64,000 nt of DNA, from contig NZ_AP024655.1 of NCBI RefSeq assembly GCF_019977355.1, positions 2,418,001 to 2,482,000 of the forward strand, written 5' to 3'. Made by a program: the position numbers and the translations under genes. Each line of letters opens with the position of its first letter. The first letter of the stretch is position 1. Source of the DNA: Arthrobacter sp. NicSoilB8. GTDB taxonomy: Bacteria; Actinomycetota; Actinomycetes; Actinomycetales; Micrococcaceae. Below, in pieces: positions 54,467 to 62,986 of this stretch. A model generated the notes under the pieces. The model was not told where the DNA came from. It did not search any database and saw nothing but the letters and a program-made list of their open reading frames with translations.

Positions 54467-54486
54467 TTACTGGATCGCCGGAGTAA
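54467..54486. promoter_or_regulatory. Candidate operator between sufR and the ABC operon
   Basis: TTACT (54467-54471) and AGTAA (54482-54486) form an inverted repeat with a 10-bp spacer in the 103-bp divergent gap. A second small repeat, AGGCA-AGCCA-TGCCT (54452-54466), abuts it. CATGAT (54494-54499) lies 6 nt before GTG 54506 and may be a weak leaderless -10. A SufR site is expected here, but I cannot match a published sequence. Confidence 0.4.
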
Positions 54487-54505
54487 ATTACGACATGATT
54501 GTGTT

Positions 54506-55375
54506 GTGTATTCCATGAGTTCCTCTGCGTCCGCTGCCGTCCCCGGCCGCGGCGCCGCGCGCGTCGGGTCCGCCCGGGCGCACGTGGCCGTCGTGCCGGA
54601 CGCAGTTCCCGCGGCCGGCGGCAGCCACCCCCACGACGCCGAAGAGCGCACGCGTGACCGCGTCCTCAACGCCGTGCTGGAGCATGGACCCATCAGCGCC
54701 GCCGAACTCGGCGACCTCCTGGGCTTCACCCCGGCCGCCGTTCGCCGCCACCTCGACCACCTCTCGCGCAGCGGCGTCATTGAGGTCAAGCGGGCTGCCC
54801 GTGCCGGCGCCGGAGCCGGGCGTCCCGCCCGCCGCTACGTCCTGAGCTCCCAGGGCCAGTCGAACCTGGGCAACGACTACCTCGACATCGCCACGGTGGC
54901 GCTGCGGCGCCTGGGCGAGGCCGCAGGCCCCGAGGCGGTGCGGCAGTTCGCCGTCGAACGGTTCGCCGACATGGAACGCCGCTACGCGCCCGAGATCGAG
55001 CAGGCCGGACCGGACATCACGGCCCGCGCGCACGCCCTCTCCGAGGCGCTGAGCCGCGACGGTTTCGTTGCCTCGGCGCAGTCGATTGAAGCCAAGGCGC
55101 CGCTACCGGCCGCCCTCTCCAGCGTCCAGCTTTGCCAGGGGCACTGCCCCATCCAGCACCTGGCGGCCCAGTTCCCCGTGTTCTGCGATGTGGAGACCGA
55201 AGTGTTCTCCCGGCTGGTCGGCGTCGATGTGCGCCGGCTGTCCACCCTCGCGCGCGGCGGGCATGTCTGCACCACCCACATACCTACGGGCCGTCCGGCC
55301 GCCGTCGGGGCTCCCAGCCCCGCAGCCCCGGGCAACCCGGACGAAGTATCCAACCATCTGCAAGAAAGGCCGTGA
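54506..55375 (+). CDS. sufR: SufR-type iron-sulfur transcriptional repressor
   Basis: A 289-residue winged-helix regulator. The HTH is in residues ~48-92 ([42 protein letters not shown]) after ~45 disordered residues. The C-terminal part holds the cysteines expected to bind a cluster: CQGHC, then VFCD, then HVCTTH. SufR senses Fe-S status and represses the suf operon when clusters are sufficient. It overlaps sufB by one base (TGATG), so it is the first gene of the operon it should control. GTG 54506 or ATG 54515 may be the start. Confidence 0.9.
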   Translation: MYSMSSSASAAVPGRGAARVGSARAHVAVVPDAVPAAGGSHPHDAEERTRDRVLNAVLEHGPISAAELGDLLGFTPAAVRRHLDHLSRSGVIEVKRAARAGAGAGRPARRYVLSSQGQSNLGNDYLDIATVALRRLGEAAGPEAVRQFAVERFADMERRYAPEIEQAGPDITARAHALSEALSRDGFVASAQSIEAKAPLPAALSSVQLCQGHCPIQHLAAQFPVFCDVETEVFSRLVGVDVRRLSTLARGGHVCTTHIPTGRPAAVGAPSPAAPGNPDEVSNHLQERP

Positions 55376-56838
55376 TGACGGACCAACTATCAGAGAAGAA
55401 GGTTGCTGACTCTACTGTGATTTCGGAGATTCTCGAGAAGAATCCCGAGCTCCACGGAATCGGCACCTACGAGTACGGCTGGGCCGACAAGAACGACGTC
55501 GGGGCCAACGCCCGCCGCGGCATCGATGAAGACGTTGTCCGCGACATTTCGGCCAAGAAGAGCGAGCCGGAATGGATGCTGGACCTCCGCCTCAAGGGCC
55601 TGAAGTACTTCGACCGCAAGCCCATGCCCACGTGGGGTGCGGACCTCTCCGGCATCGACTTCGACAACATCAAGTACTTCGTGCGGTCCACCGAGAAGCA
55701 GGCCGCCACGTGGGAAGACCTCCCCGAGGACATCCGCAACACGTACGAGAAGCTGGGCATCCCGGAAGCCGAGCGCAGCCGCCTGGTTTCGGGCGTCGCG
55801 GCCCAGTACGAGTCCGAGGTTGTCTACCACCAGATCCGTGAGGACCTGGAACAGCAGGGCGTCATCTTCCTGGACACCGACACCGCGCTGCGCGAGCACC
55901 CGGAGATCTTCCAGGAGTACTTCGGCACCATCATCCCGGTGGGCGACAACAAGTTCGCCTCGCTGAACACGGCCGTCTGGTCCGGCGGATCCTTCGTGTA
56001 CGTGCCCAAGGGCGTCCACGTGGACATCCCGCTGCAGGCCTACTTCCGCATCAACACGGAAAACATGGGCCAGTTCGAGCGCACGCTGATCATCGCCGAC
56101 GAGGACTCCTACGTCCACTACATCGAAGGCTGCACCGCGCCGATCTACACCTCCGACTCGCTGCACTCCGCCGTCGTGGAGATCATCGTGAAGAAGGGCG
56201 CCCGCGTCCGCTACACGACCATCCAGAACTGGTCCACGAACGTGTACAACCTGGTCACCAAGCGTGCCATCTGCGAAGAGGGCGCCACCATGGAGTGGAT
56301 CGATGGCAACATCGGCTCCAAGGTCACCATGAAGTACCCGGCCGTCTACCTCGTCGGCGAGGGGGCCAAGGGCGAGACCCTGTCCATCGCGTTCGCCGGC
56401 GAAGGCCAGCACCAGGACACCGGTTCCAAGATGGTCCACATCGCGCCCAACACCAAGAGCTCGATCATCTCCAAGTCCGTGGCCCGCGGCGGCGGCCGCG
56501 CCGCCTACCGCGGCCTGGTCCAGGTCCGTGAAGGCGCCAAGCACTCGGCCAACACGGTCCGCTGCGACGCCCTGCTGGTGGACACCATCAGCCGCTCGGA
56601 CACCTACCCGTACATCGACATCCGCGAGGACGACGTCACCATGGGCCACGAGGCCACGGTCTCGCGCGTCAGCGAAGAACAGCTGTTCTACCTGATGTCC
56701 CGCGGCATGCGCGAAGACGAAGCCATGGCGATGATCGTCCGCGGCTTCATCGAGCCCATTGCCCGCGAACTGCCGATGGAATACGCCCTCGAGCTGAACC
56801 GCCTGATTGAACTGCAGATGGAAGGATCGGTCGGTTAA
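55375..56838 (+). CDS. sufB: Fe-S cluster assembly scaffold SufB
   Basis: SufB is the scaffold on which the SufBC2D complex builds Fe-S clusters. The 487-residue protein matches throughout: an N-terminal helical part ([20 protein letters not shown]) and a right-handed beta-helix core with [35 protein letters not shown] (Cys candidate ligand), [17 protein letters not shown] and [17 protein letters not shown] 55375 overlaps the sufR stop; sufD follows as TAATG. Codon use is highly biased, suggesting strong expression. Confidence 0.97.
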   Translation: MTDQLSEKKVADSTVISEILEKNPELHGIGTYEYGWADKNDVGANARRGIDEDVVRDISAKKSEPEWMLDLRLKGLKYFDRKPMPTWGADLSGIDFDNIKYFVRSTEKQAATWEDLPEDIRNTYEKLGIPEAERSRLVSGVAAQYESEVVYHQIREDLEQQGVIFLDTDTALREHPEIFQEYFGTIIPVGDNKFASLNTAVWSGGSFVYVPKGVHVDIPLQAYFRINTENMGQFERTLIIADEDSYVHYIEGCTAPIYTSDSLHSAVVEIIVKKGARVRYTTIQNWSTNVYNLVTKRAICEEGATMEWIDGNIGSKVTMKYPAVYLVGEGAKGETLSIAFAGEGQHQDTGSKMVHIAPNTKSSIISKSVARGGGRAAYRGLVQVREGAKHSANTVRCDALLVDTISRSDTYPYIDIREDDVTMGHEATVSRVSEEQLFYLMSRGMREDEAMAMIVRGFIEPIARELPMEYALELNRLIELQMEGSVG

Positions 56839-58124
56839 TGACTGACATCACTACTGAAAAGGCCCGCATCGGCGCGCCCTCAGCCCAGCCGTTCATCAAC
56901 GGTTTCACCGAGGAAGGCGAGAGCCTTTCGCCGCTGAACGCCGCGGAGTCCAAGTCACCGCTGGCCGGCGAAGCCGTCAAACGCCACTCGCACGGCGGCG
57001 GCGTCGGCATCCCGGACAGCTCCCGCGCCGGACGCCTGACCTCCTACAAGCTGGCAGACTTCAAGCCGCTGACCGGCATGGAGGAAGACTGGCGGTTCAC
57101 CCCGCTCAAGCGCCTTCGTGGCCTCCACACCGAAGTCCTCAACGGCGCCGCACCGGCCGTGAGCGTCACCGCCCCGGACAGCGTCACGGTGGAGACTGTC
57201 GGCCGCGACGACCGCAGGATCGGCTCCGCCGCCATCCCCGAGGACCGCGTCTCCGCCAACGCCTGGGAGAACTTCACCGAGGCCACCGTCATCACGGTCC
57301 CCGCCGAGGTCCAGGCCGACGGCGAGGTCAGCGTCCTGCTGACCGGACAGGGCACTGAGGCGTCCGCGCAGCACGTTGTGATCATCGCCGAAAAGTTCTC
57401 CAAGTCCGTCGTCGTCCTGGACCACCAGGGCACCGCGGTCGTCTCGGAAAACATCGAGATCCTCGTTGAAGACGGCGCGCAGCTCACCGTCATCTCGCTC
57501 CAGGAATGGAACGACGACGCCGTGCACGCATCCTCCCAGCAGGCGAAGCTCGGCCGCGACGCGAAGTTCAAGCACATTGTCGTCAGCCTCGGCGGCGACC
57601 TCGTGCGCGTCACGCCCTCGGCACGCTTCACCGCCCCGGGCGCCGAAGTGGAACTCTTCGGCCTGTACTTCGCCGACGCCGGCCAGCACCTCGAACAGCG
57701 CCTGTTCGTGGACCACGCCGTCGCCAACTGCAAGTCCAACGTGCTGTACAAGGGCGCACTCCAGGGCCGCAACGCCCACACCGTGTGGGTAGGCGACGTC
57801 CTAATCCGCAAGGAAGCCGAGGGCACCGACACGTACGAGGCCAACCGCAACCTCGTCCTGACCGACGGCGCCCGCGCGGACTCCGTGCCGAACCTTGAGA
57901 TCGAGACCGGCCTCATCGCCGGCGCCGGCCACGCCAGCGCCACGGGACGGTTCGATGACCAGCACCTGTTCTACCTGATGGCCCGCGGCATTCCGGAAGA
58001 GGTGGCCCGCCGCCTGGTGGTCCGCGGCTTCCTGAACGAGATCATCCAGCAGATCAAGGTTCCGGCCATCGAGGAGCGCCTCACGGACGCTGTCGAGCGC
58101 GAACTCGCGGCAACGAACAACTAG
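56838..58124 (+). CDS. sufD: Fe-S cluster assembly protein SufD
   Basis: SufD pairs with SufB in the SufBC2D complex and is needed for iron entry. The 428-residue protein has a variable N-terminus (~65 residues), then LADFKPLTGMEEDWRFTPLKRL and a SufB-like beta-helix with HIVVSLGGDLVRVTPSARF, VDHAVANCKSNVLYKGAL (conserved Cys) and GHASATGRFDDQHLFYLMARGI near the end. It starts on the last A of the sufB stop (TAATG), so the pair is coupled. Confidence 0.96.
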   Translation: MTDITTEKARIGAPSAQPFINGFTEEGESLSPLNAAESKSPLAGEAVKRHSHGGGVGIPDSSRAGRLTSYKLADFKPLTGMEEDWRFTPLKRLRGLHTEVLNGAAPAVSVTAPDSVTVETVGRDDRRIGSAAIPEDRVSANAWENFTEATVITVPAEVQADGEVSVLLTGQGTEASAQHVVIIAEKFSKSVVVLDHQGTAVVSENIEILVEDGAQLTVISLQEWNDDAVHASSQQAKLGRDAKFKHIVVSLGGDLVRVTPSARFTAPGAEVELFGLYFADAGQHLEQRLFVDHAVANCKSNVLYKGALQGRNAHTVWVGDVLIRKEAEGTDTYEANRNLVLTDGARADSVPNLEIETGLIAGAGHASATGRFDDQHLFYLMARGIPEEVARRLVVRGFLNEIIQQIKVPAIEERLTDAVERELAATNN

Positions 58125-58155
58125 CGCGCAGCACTAGAGAACACGGAATACATCA

Positions 58156-58515
58156 ATGACTGAACAGCCAAAGGGCGAGCTGGTCTGCAACGCCAGCGAG
58201 ATCCAACTCAAGCAGGCGCTGCGGATCCTGATCGACGACTACCCCGTCGCGATCGTAAAGGACTCGATGGGGGAGATCCACGCCATCGGCGACACCTGCT
58301 CGCATGCGGACATCTCGCTCTCCGAAGGAGAGGTCGAAGGCTGCAAGATCGAGTGCTGGGGCCACGGTTCCCAGTTCGACCTGCGCAGCGGTGAGCCGCT
58401 CCAGCTGCCGGCCTATGATCCTGTTCCTGTCTTTGCCGTGACCGTCCTGGATGACGAGGTCTATGTGGACTTCACCAATGTCCTGAACGGCGCCGAGGCC
58501 CCGAACTTCAGCTAG
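58156..58515 (+). CDS. Rieske-type [2Fe-2S] ferredoxin
   Basis: A 119-residue soluble Rieske protein, like the ferredoxin components of dioxygenases. The cluster ligands are visible: Cys and His in DTCSHADISL (about residues 47-56) and Cys and His in IECWGHGSQFD (about 66-76). It has no signal peptide or membrane segment. It lies between sufD and sufC, 31 nt after sufD, a position seen in other actinobacterial suf operons; it probably supplies electrons to, or receives its cluster from, the SUF machinery. The exact role is not established. Confidence 0.92.
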   Translation: MTEQPKGELVCNASEIQLKQALRILIDDYPVAIVKDSMGEIHAIGDTCSHADISLSEGEVEGCKIECWGHGSQFDLRSGEPLQLPAYDPVPVFAVTVLDDEVYVDFTNVLNGAEAPNFS

Positions 58516-58604
58516 CTGCCGGCAGCCGGCAACTAGCACCACAACACTTATCGACAAGAAACCGCACCATGCCGGAGGGCACGGTGCAGAGGAGAACAAG
58601 GCAC

Positions 58605-59402
58605 ATGTCTACTCTTGAGATCAAGGACCTGCACGTCAGCATTGACACCGAGCAGGGCACCAAGGAAATCCTGAAGGGCGTCAGCCTGACCATCAGGACC
58701 GGCGAGACGCACGCCATCATGGGCCCGAACGGTTCCGGCAAGTCCACCCTCGCGTCCACGATCGCGGGTCACCCGCGCTACAACGTCACCTCGGGCTCGA
58801 TTACGCTCGACGGCGAAGACGTCCTCGCGATGAGCGTCGACGAGCGCGCCCGCGCCGGACTGTTCCTGGCCATGCAGTACCCCGTCGAGGTTCCCGGCGT
58901 GAGCATGACGAACTTCCTGCGCACGGCCAAGACGGCCATCGACGGCGAGGCACCCAAGCTGCGCACCTGGACGAAGGACGTCAAAGCCGCCATGGCGCAG
59001 CTGCGCATCGACGCCGACTTCACCCAGCGCAACGTCAACGAAGGCTTCTCCGGCGGCGAGAAGAAGCGCGTGGAGATCCTCCAGCTGGAGCTCTTCAAGC
59101 CGAAGTTCGCCATCCTCGACGAGACCGATTCCGGCCTCGACGTCGATGCACTGAAGGTTGTCTCCGAGGGCGTCAACCGCGCCCACGCCGCAGGCAACAT
59201 GGGCACCCTGCTCATCACGCACTACACCCGGATCCTGCGCTACATCAAGCCGGAATTCGTGCACGTGTTCGTTGACGGCCAGGTTGTGGAAGAAGGCGGC
59301 CCGGAACTCGCCGACCGCCTCGAAGAAGAAGGCTACGACCGCTACGCCACCGGCGCAGGGGCGGCCACCATCGCTGCCGCTGACGCTGCAGCCCAGGCCT
59401 AG
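58605..59402 (+). CDS. sufC: Fe-S assembly ATPase SufC
   Basis: SufC is the ABC-type ATPase of the SufBC2D complex; ATP binding opens SufB/D for cluster building. The 265-residue protein has Walker A GPNGSGKSTLAS (about 42-53), the signature NEGFSGGEKKRVEILQLEL, Walker B FAILDETDSGLDVDALK and the switch His in LLITHYTRIL. ATG 58605 is set by GAGGAG 9-14 nt upstream; the frame extends 12 codons further. No membrane part exists. The 89-bp gap after the Rieske gene shows no promoter. Confidence 0.96.
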   Translation: MSTLEIKDLHVSIDTEQGTKEILKGVSLTIRTGETHAIMGPNGSGKSTLASTIAGHPRYNVTSGSITLDGEDVLAMSVDERARAGLFLAMQYPVEVPGVSMTNFLRTAKTAIDGEAPKLRTWTKDVKAAMAQLRIDADFTQRNVNEGFSGGEKKRVEILQLELFKPKFAILDETDSGLDVDALKVVSEGVNRAHAAGNMGTLLITHYTRILRYIKPEFVHVFVDGQVVEEGGPELADRLEEEGYDRYATGAGAATIAAADAAAQA

Positions 59403-59415
59403 TTAGGACTTCACG

Positions 59416-59748
59416 ATGACCGAACTCAATGTGGCCCGCACGGGCCTCGAGGATGTTGAAGAGGCACTCAAGGATGTGATCGACCCGGAACTCGGGGTCA
59501 ACATCGTTGATCTTGGCCTGCTCTACGGTCTGAAGTATTCAGACGACGACGGCGCCCTGCTGATCGACATGACGCTCACCACGGCCGCCTGCCCGCTCAC
59601 CGACGTGATCGAGGAGCAGGTCGGCAAGGCCCTGGACGGGATTGTGGACGACTGGCGGCTGAACTGGGTGTGGATGCCGCCATGGGGTCCGGAACGGATC
59701 ACCGAAGACGGGCGCGACCAGATGCGCGCACTGGGCTTCAACATCTAG
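59416..59748 (+). CDS. SufT/MIP18 family Fe-S assembly factor
   Basis: A 110-residue DUF59 (MIP18/PaaD-like) protein. The core VEEALKDVIDPELGVNIVDLGLLYGL and MTLTTAACPLTDVIEEQVGKAL are typical, including the conserved Cys in TAACPL and the DPE motif. SufT-type proteins help mature Fe-S enzymes. It closes the operon 13 nt after sufC. sufS (cysteine desulfurase) and sufU, usually placed between sufC and sufT, are absent here. Confidence 0.93.
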   Translation: MTELNVARTGLEDVEEALKDVIDPELGVNIVDLGLLYGLKYSDDDGALLIDMTLTTAACPLTDVIEEQVGKALDGIVDDWRLNWVWMPPWGPERITEDGRDQMRALGFNI

Positions 59749-59818
59749 GTCCGCACCGCCTCCCTGTCCTCGCTTCGCTCGGCCAGGGAACCCTCGGCGG
59801 CAGAGGCCCCTAATCACT

Positions 59819-59859
59819 ACGACGCCGGCCCCGCCTCACCAAGGCGGGGCCGGCGTCGT
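59819..59859 (+). terminator. Strong terminator of the suf operon
   Basis: ACGACGCCGGCCCCGCCT (59819-59836) and its exact complement (59842-59859) form an 18-bp stem with a 5-nt loop, 71 nt after the sufT stop, followed by CGTCTGTTCCTTTAA. It is the clearest intrinsic-type terminator in the window. The rest of 59749-59962 holds no gene I can support. Confidence 0.85.
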
Positions 59860-59962
59860 CGTCTGTTCCTTTAATGCCGTTGCGGTGGTCTGATAAAGAC
59901 AACGAGCCCAGCGCGGTCCCCGGCCGCGGACTGGGCATACCGTCGAGAGGAGGCACGCCGGA

Positions 59963-60562
59963 TTGGTTGCCACCCCACCGCCGCGGCCGCCCGGTGCTGC
60001 CGGGGACTTCGTCGTCGTCGAGGACAGCGGCGAGTTCTCCTACTACCGGTCCAGGGAAGACCTCCTGGCCGACCTTGAATATGTCGGCGAGGCCCCGTGC
60101 ATCATCGACCGTGCCGCCACCACCTACCGGCTTGAGCTGGACGAGAACCGCCACCTACGGATGGGACCACCCCTTGGCCAGGTGGAATTCCACTGGCTCC
60201 GCCAGGCCCTGGCCGACGCCCGCGAGGTGCATCCGGAACGGCACCGGCTGCAACGGGCCGAAACGACCGGCCTCGCCGACCTCGTGGCCGGCCTCTTCGA
60301 GACGCTGCAGCTGGAACGCGGAACCGACGCCGAGCTCGGGCTGTGGGCCCTGGAAATCGACGGGCTTGCGACGCGGCGCAACGCACTGGCCGACGTCGAC
60401 CGCCTCCTGGCCGGGAACGAGCACCTCGACACCGTCCGCGTGACCGACCCGTTCGGACACCAGTACCTGCCCGTGTGGCACCCGCGGCACCGGCACATCG
60501 GCCACGCCGGATACCTCACGTACGTCGAAGTCCCGGCGCGGCGCGGGCCGGGACGCCGGTAA
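59963..60562 (+). CDS. Protein of unknown function
   Basis: A 199-residue soluble protein I do not recognise. The start is TTG 59963, supported by GAGAGGAGG about 9 nt upstream. A Pro-rich beginning (TPPPRPPGAAG) is followed by FVVVEDSGEFSYYRSREDLLADLEYV, which reads like a small alpha/beta domain, a helical middle (residues ~80-150) and a His-rich end (HQYLPVWHPRHRHIGHAGYL). It lacks cysteine pairs, a signal peptide and membrane segments. It lies just after the suf terminator and converges on ypfJ with 14 bp between. Base composition and codon use are like its neighbours. Confidence 0.7.
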   Translation: MVATPPPRPPGAAGDFVVVEDSGEFSYYRSREDLLADLEYVGEAPCIIDRAATTYRLELDENRHLRMGPPLGQVEFHWLRQALADAREVHPERHRLQRAETTGLADLVAGLFETLQLERGTDAELGLWALEIDGLATRRNALADVDRLLAGNEHLDTVRVTDPFGHQYLPVWHPRHRHIGHAGYLTYVEVPARRGPGRR

Positions 60563-60576
60563 GTCCCAGGACCGCG

Positions 60577-61464
60577 CTACGGCGTTGCCACCGCAAACGT
60601 GTCGCACTTGTTGATGTCCCCGGTCGTGAAGCCCTGGTAGAACCACTTCTGCCGCTGCGCACTGGACCCGTGGGTCCAGGCCTCGGGCGAGACCCGGCCC
60701 GTCGCGGCCTTCTGGATGCGGTCGTCGCCCACCGCCGAGGCGGCCGACAGCGCATCCCGTACGTCCTGGTCCGTGAAGGGCTCCAAGTAGGGCTGGCCGT
60801 TCTTGGGGTCCGGCTGCGTGGTGGCATAGTGGGCCCACAGCCCCGCGTAGCAGTCGGCCTGGAGTTCCACCCGGACGCCCCCGGATCGGGGGCCCTGGGG
60901 ATCCTGCTGCGCACGGTCCAGATCACCCAGCAGGTTCTGGACGTGATGGCCGAATTCGTGGGCCACCACATATTCCTGGGCCAGCGGGCCGCCGGAGGAG
61001 CCGAACCGGTCCACGAGTTCCTGGAAGAACCCCGGATCGAAGTATGCCGTCGTGTCGACGGGACAGTAGAACGGTCCCACTTCCGAGGTAGCGGCGCCGC
61101 AGCCGGTATTGGTGCCGCCCGTGAAGATCACGGCCTTGGGCCGCGGGTATTTCGTGTTGTACTGCGCCAGATACGCCGGCCAGAACGCGTTCAGGCTGTT
61201 GACCGTGCCGGTGATCCTGCAGTCGAGGCGGGCGTCGGCGTCGGCGCCGGTCTGGCAGGCGGGGGCAGACCCCTGGCTCTGCGACTGGGGCTCCTGAGCC
61301 GTGCCGGCCAGGCCCTCGAGGAGCTGGGGGTTGATGCCGAACAGGGCGGCGAGCAGCAGGATGATGCCGCCGCCGATCCCGCCGCCGATCATGGGGCCGC
61401 GGCCCATCCCTCGGCGGTCCTGGACCTGCGACGGATCCAGCGGGGCGTTGTCGTTGAAGCTCAT
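60577..61464 (-). CDS. YpfJ-type neutral zinc metallopeptidase
   Basis: A 295-residue member of the putative neutral zinc metallopeptidase family. The zinc motif HEFGHH (in YVVAHEFGHHVQNLLG, about residues 168-183) and the downstream third-ligand block VELQADCYAGLWAHY are present. One membrane segment (about residues 28-45, IGGGIGGGIILLLAALFG) follows a short cytoplasmic N-terminus with RRGMGRGP, so the peptidase domain is probably outside. Six cysteines (CQT, LDC, TGC, FYC, ADC, NKC) could form three disulfides. Substrates are unknown. The ATG appears leaderless (TATTGT 6 nt upstream). Confidence 0.88.
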   Translation of the reverse strand: MSFNDNAPLDPSQVQDRRGMGRGPMIGGGIGGGIILLLAALFGINPQLLEGLAGTAQEPQSQSQGSAPACQTGADADARLDCRITGTVNSLNAFWPAYLAQYNTKYPRPKAVIFTGGTNTGCGAATSEVGPFYCPVDTTAYFDPGFFQELVDRFGSSGGPLAQEYVVAHEFGHHVQNLLGDLDRAQQDPQGPRSGGVRVELQADCYAGLWAHYATTQPDPKNGQPYLEPFTDQDVRDALSAASAVGDDRIQKAATGRVSPEAWTHGSSAQRQKWFYQGFTTGDINKCDTFAVATP

Positions 61465-61522
61465 GGAGTCACAATATCCCGCACAGGCGGCCGCGGCGGC
61501 CGGGAACGGTAAAGTTGGTTCG
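61465..61522. promoter_or_regulatory. Divergent leaderless promoters of ypfJ and the acyl-CoA ligase
   Basis: Minus strand: TATTGT (61476-61471) ends 6 nt before ATG 61464. Plus strand: TAAAGT (61510-61515) ends 7 nt before ATG 61523. No RBS is present on either side of this 58-bp gap. Confidence 0.55.
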
Positions 61523-62986
61523 ATGCCTTTTCTCGACAGACTCCAGCGCTGGGCCGATGACCGTCCCGACGAAACTGCCGTCGTCGTGGCCGGAGAGCAC
61601 CTCAGCTGGGCCGGCCTGCGGGACGAGGCGGCGGCGCTGGTTCCCGCGGCGCCCGCAATTACCGTCCTGTCCGAGCAGAATTCAGCCCGCTTTGCCGTGG
61701 CTTTCGCGGCGGCCGTCGCCGGGGAGCGTCAGTGCGCAGTGCTGGATCCGGCCTGGCCGCGCCAGCTGCAGGACGGGATCATGGCCAGGATTGCCGGGAT
61801 CGCCCCGCCGCCCGGCACTGCCCCAAGCGCTGTTCCAGGCGCTGTTCCGGGCGTCGCTCCAGGCGGGGCGCCGGCTGAGGCGCTGGGGACCGGGCTTGTT
61901 GACGGTCCGGCCGGAGCCTCGTTTCTGATTGGCCTGACCTCCGGCACCACCTCGGTCCCCAAGGCGTTCACCCGCTCGCGGCGTTCCTGGCAGGAATCGT
62001 TCGACGCGTCCATTGAATTCTTCGGTTTGACCCAGGACGACAGGACCCTGGCCCCTGGTCCGCTCGCGGCGAGCCTGAACCTCTATGCCCTGGCCGAATG
62101 CCTGTACGCCGGCGCCGAATTCCACACCCTTCACCACTTCGACGTCGGCGCCGCCCACGCAGCCGTCAGCCACGACGGCATCACCCGGCTCGTCCTGGTC
62201 CCGACCATGCTCCGGCTGCTCAGCGAGCGTGGACTGGCTGGCGGGGTCGATGCGTCCGGCATCAGGAGCATCATCTGCGCCGGGTCCAAGCTGGATGCCC
62301 GGACGCTGGAGGCGGCCCGGCGCTGGGCGCCCAATGCCACTATTTTCGAGTACTACGGAGCCTCCGAGCTCAGCTTCGTCTCCGGCGCCGGACTGCGTCC
62401 GGGCGAGCCCGCCGAGCCGGGCGGAACCGGCATCGGGAAGCCCTTTCCCGGCGTCGACATCCGCATCCTGGACGACCGCGGAGCCGGACTCCCGGACGGC
62501 AGCGACGGCAACATCTGTGTCCGCAGCGGCATGGTCAGCAATGGCTATTTGTGGGGTGACGACGGCCAGGCCCTGCGGTGTTTTGACGGCTGGTACACCG
62601 TGGGGGACCAAGGGTATGTCTCCGGCGGGACCCTGCACATGCTGGGCCGCCGCTCTGACATGATCATCACGGCCGGCACGAACGTCTATCCGCACGAAGT
62701 CGAAATGGCGCTGGCCTCCGTCCCGGGCGTCGCGGCGGCCGTGGCCGCCGGCATGGCGGATGACCTTCGCGGCCAGCGAGTAGTGGCCGGCGTGGTGCCC
62801 TCGCACGGAGCGGTCACCGCCACAGCGCTGAAGTCGGGCATCGAGGATGTGCTCGCGCGCAACAAACGCCCGCTCGAATACTTCGCGCTGACGGAGCTGC
62901 CCGTGACGGACCGGGGCAAGATCAGCCGACAGCTTCTTCTCGACTGGGTGGACCGGAACGATCCCCGGATCCGGCGCCTTGGCTGA
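61523..62986 (+). CDS. AMP-binding acyl-CoA ligase family protein
   Basis: A 487-residue adenylate-forming enzyme that should activate a carboxylic acid as acyl-AMP and then the CoA thioester. The P-loop is LTSGTTSVPKAFTRS (about 139-153), the adenine block YYGASELSFVS, the hinge block GRRSDMIITAGTNVYPHEVE (about 377-396), and the catalytic Lys is in PVTDRGKISRQLL near the end. A small repeat-rich insertion (SAVPGAVPGVAPGGAP, about 98-113) interrupts the N-terminal domain. It is short for the family, closest to stand-alone acid-CoA ligases. The next gene, a thiolase, overlaps its stop, so fatty- or aromatic-acid metabolism is likely. Confidence 0.85.
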   Translation: MPFLDRLQRWADDRPDETAVVVAGEHLSWAGLRDEAAALVPAAPAITVLSEQNSARFAVAFAAAVAGERQCAVLDPAWPRQLQDGIMARIAGIAPPPGTAPSAVPGAVPGVAPGGAPAEALGTGLVDGPAGASFLIGLTSGTTSVPKAFTRSRRSWQESFDASIEFFGLTQDDRTLAPGPLAASLNLYALAECLYAGAEFHTLHHFDVGAAHAAVSHDGITRLVLVPTMLRLLSERGLAGGVDASGIRSIICAGSKLDARTLEAARRWAPNATIFEYYGASELSFVSGAGLRPGEPAEPGGTGIGKPFPGVDIRILDDRGAGLPDGSDGNICVRSGMVSNGYLWGDDGQALRCFDGWYTVGDQGYVSGGTLHMLGRRSDMIITAGTNVYPHEVEMALASVPGVAAAVAAGMADDLRGQRVVAGVVPSHGAVTATALKSGIEDVLARNKRPLEYFALTELPVTDRGKISRQLLLDWVDRNDPRIRRLG

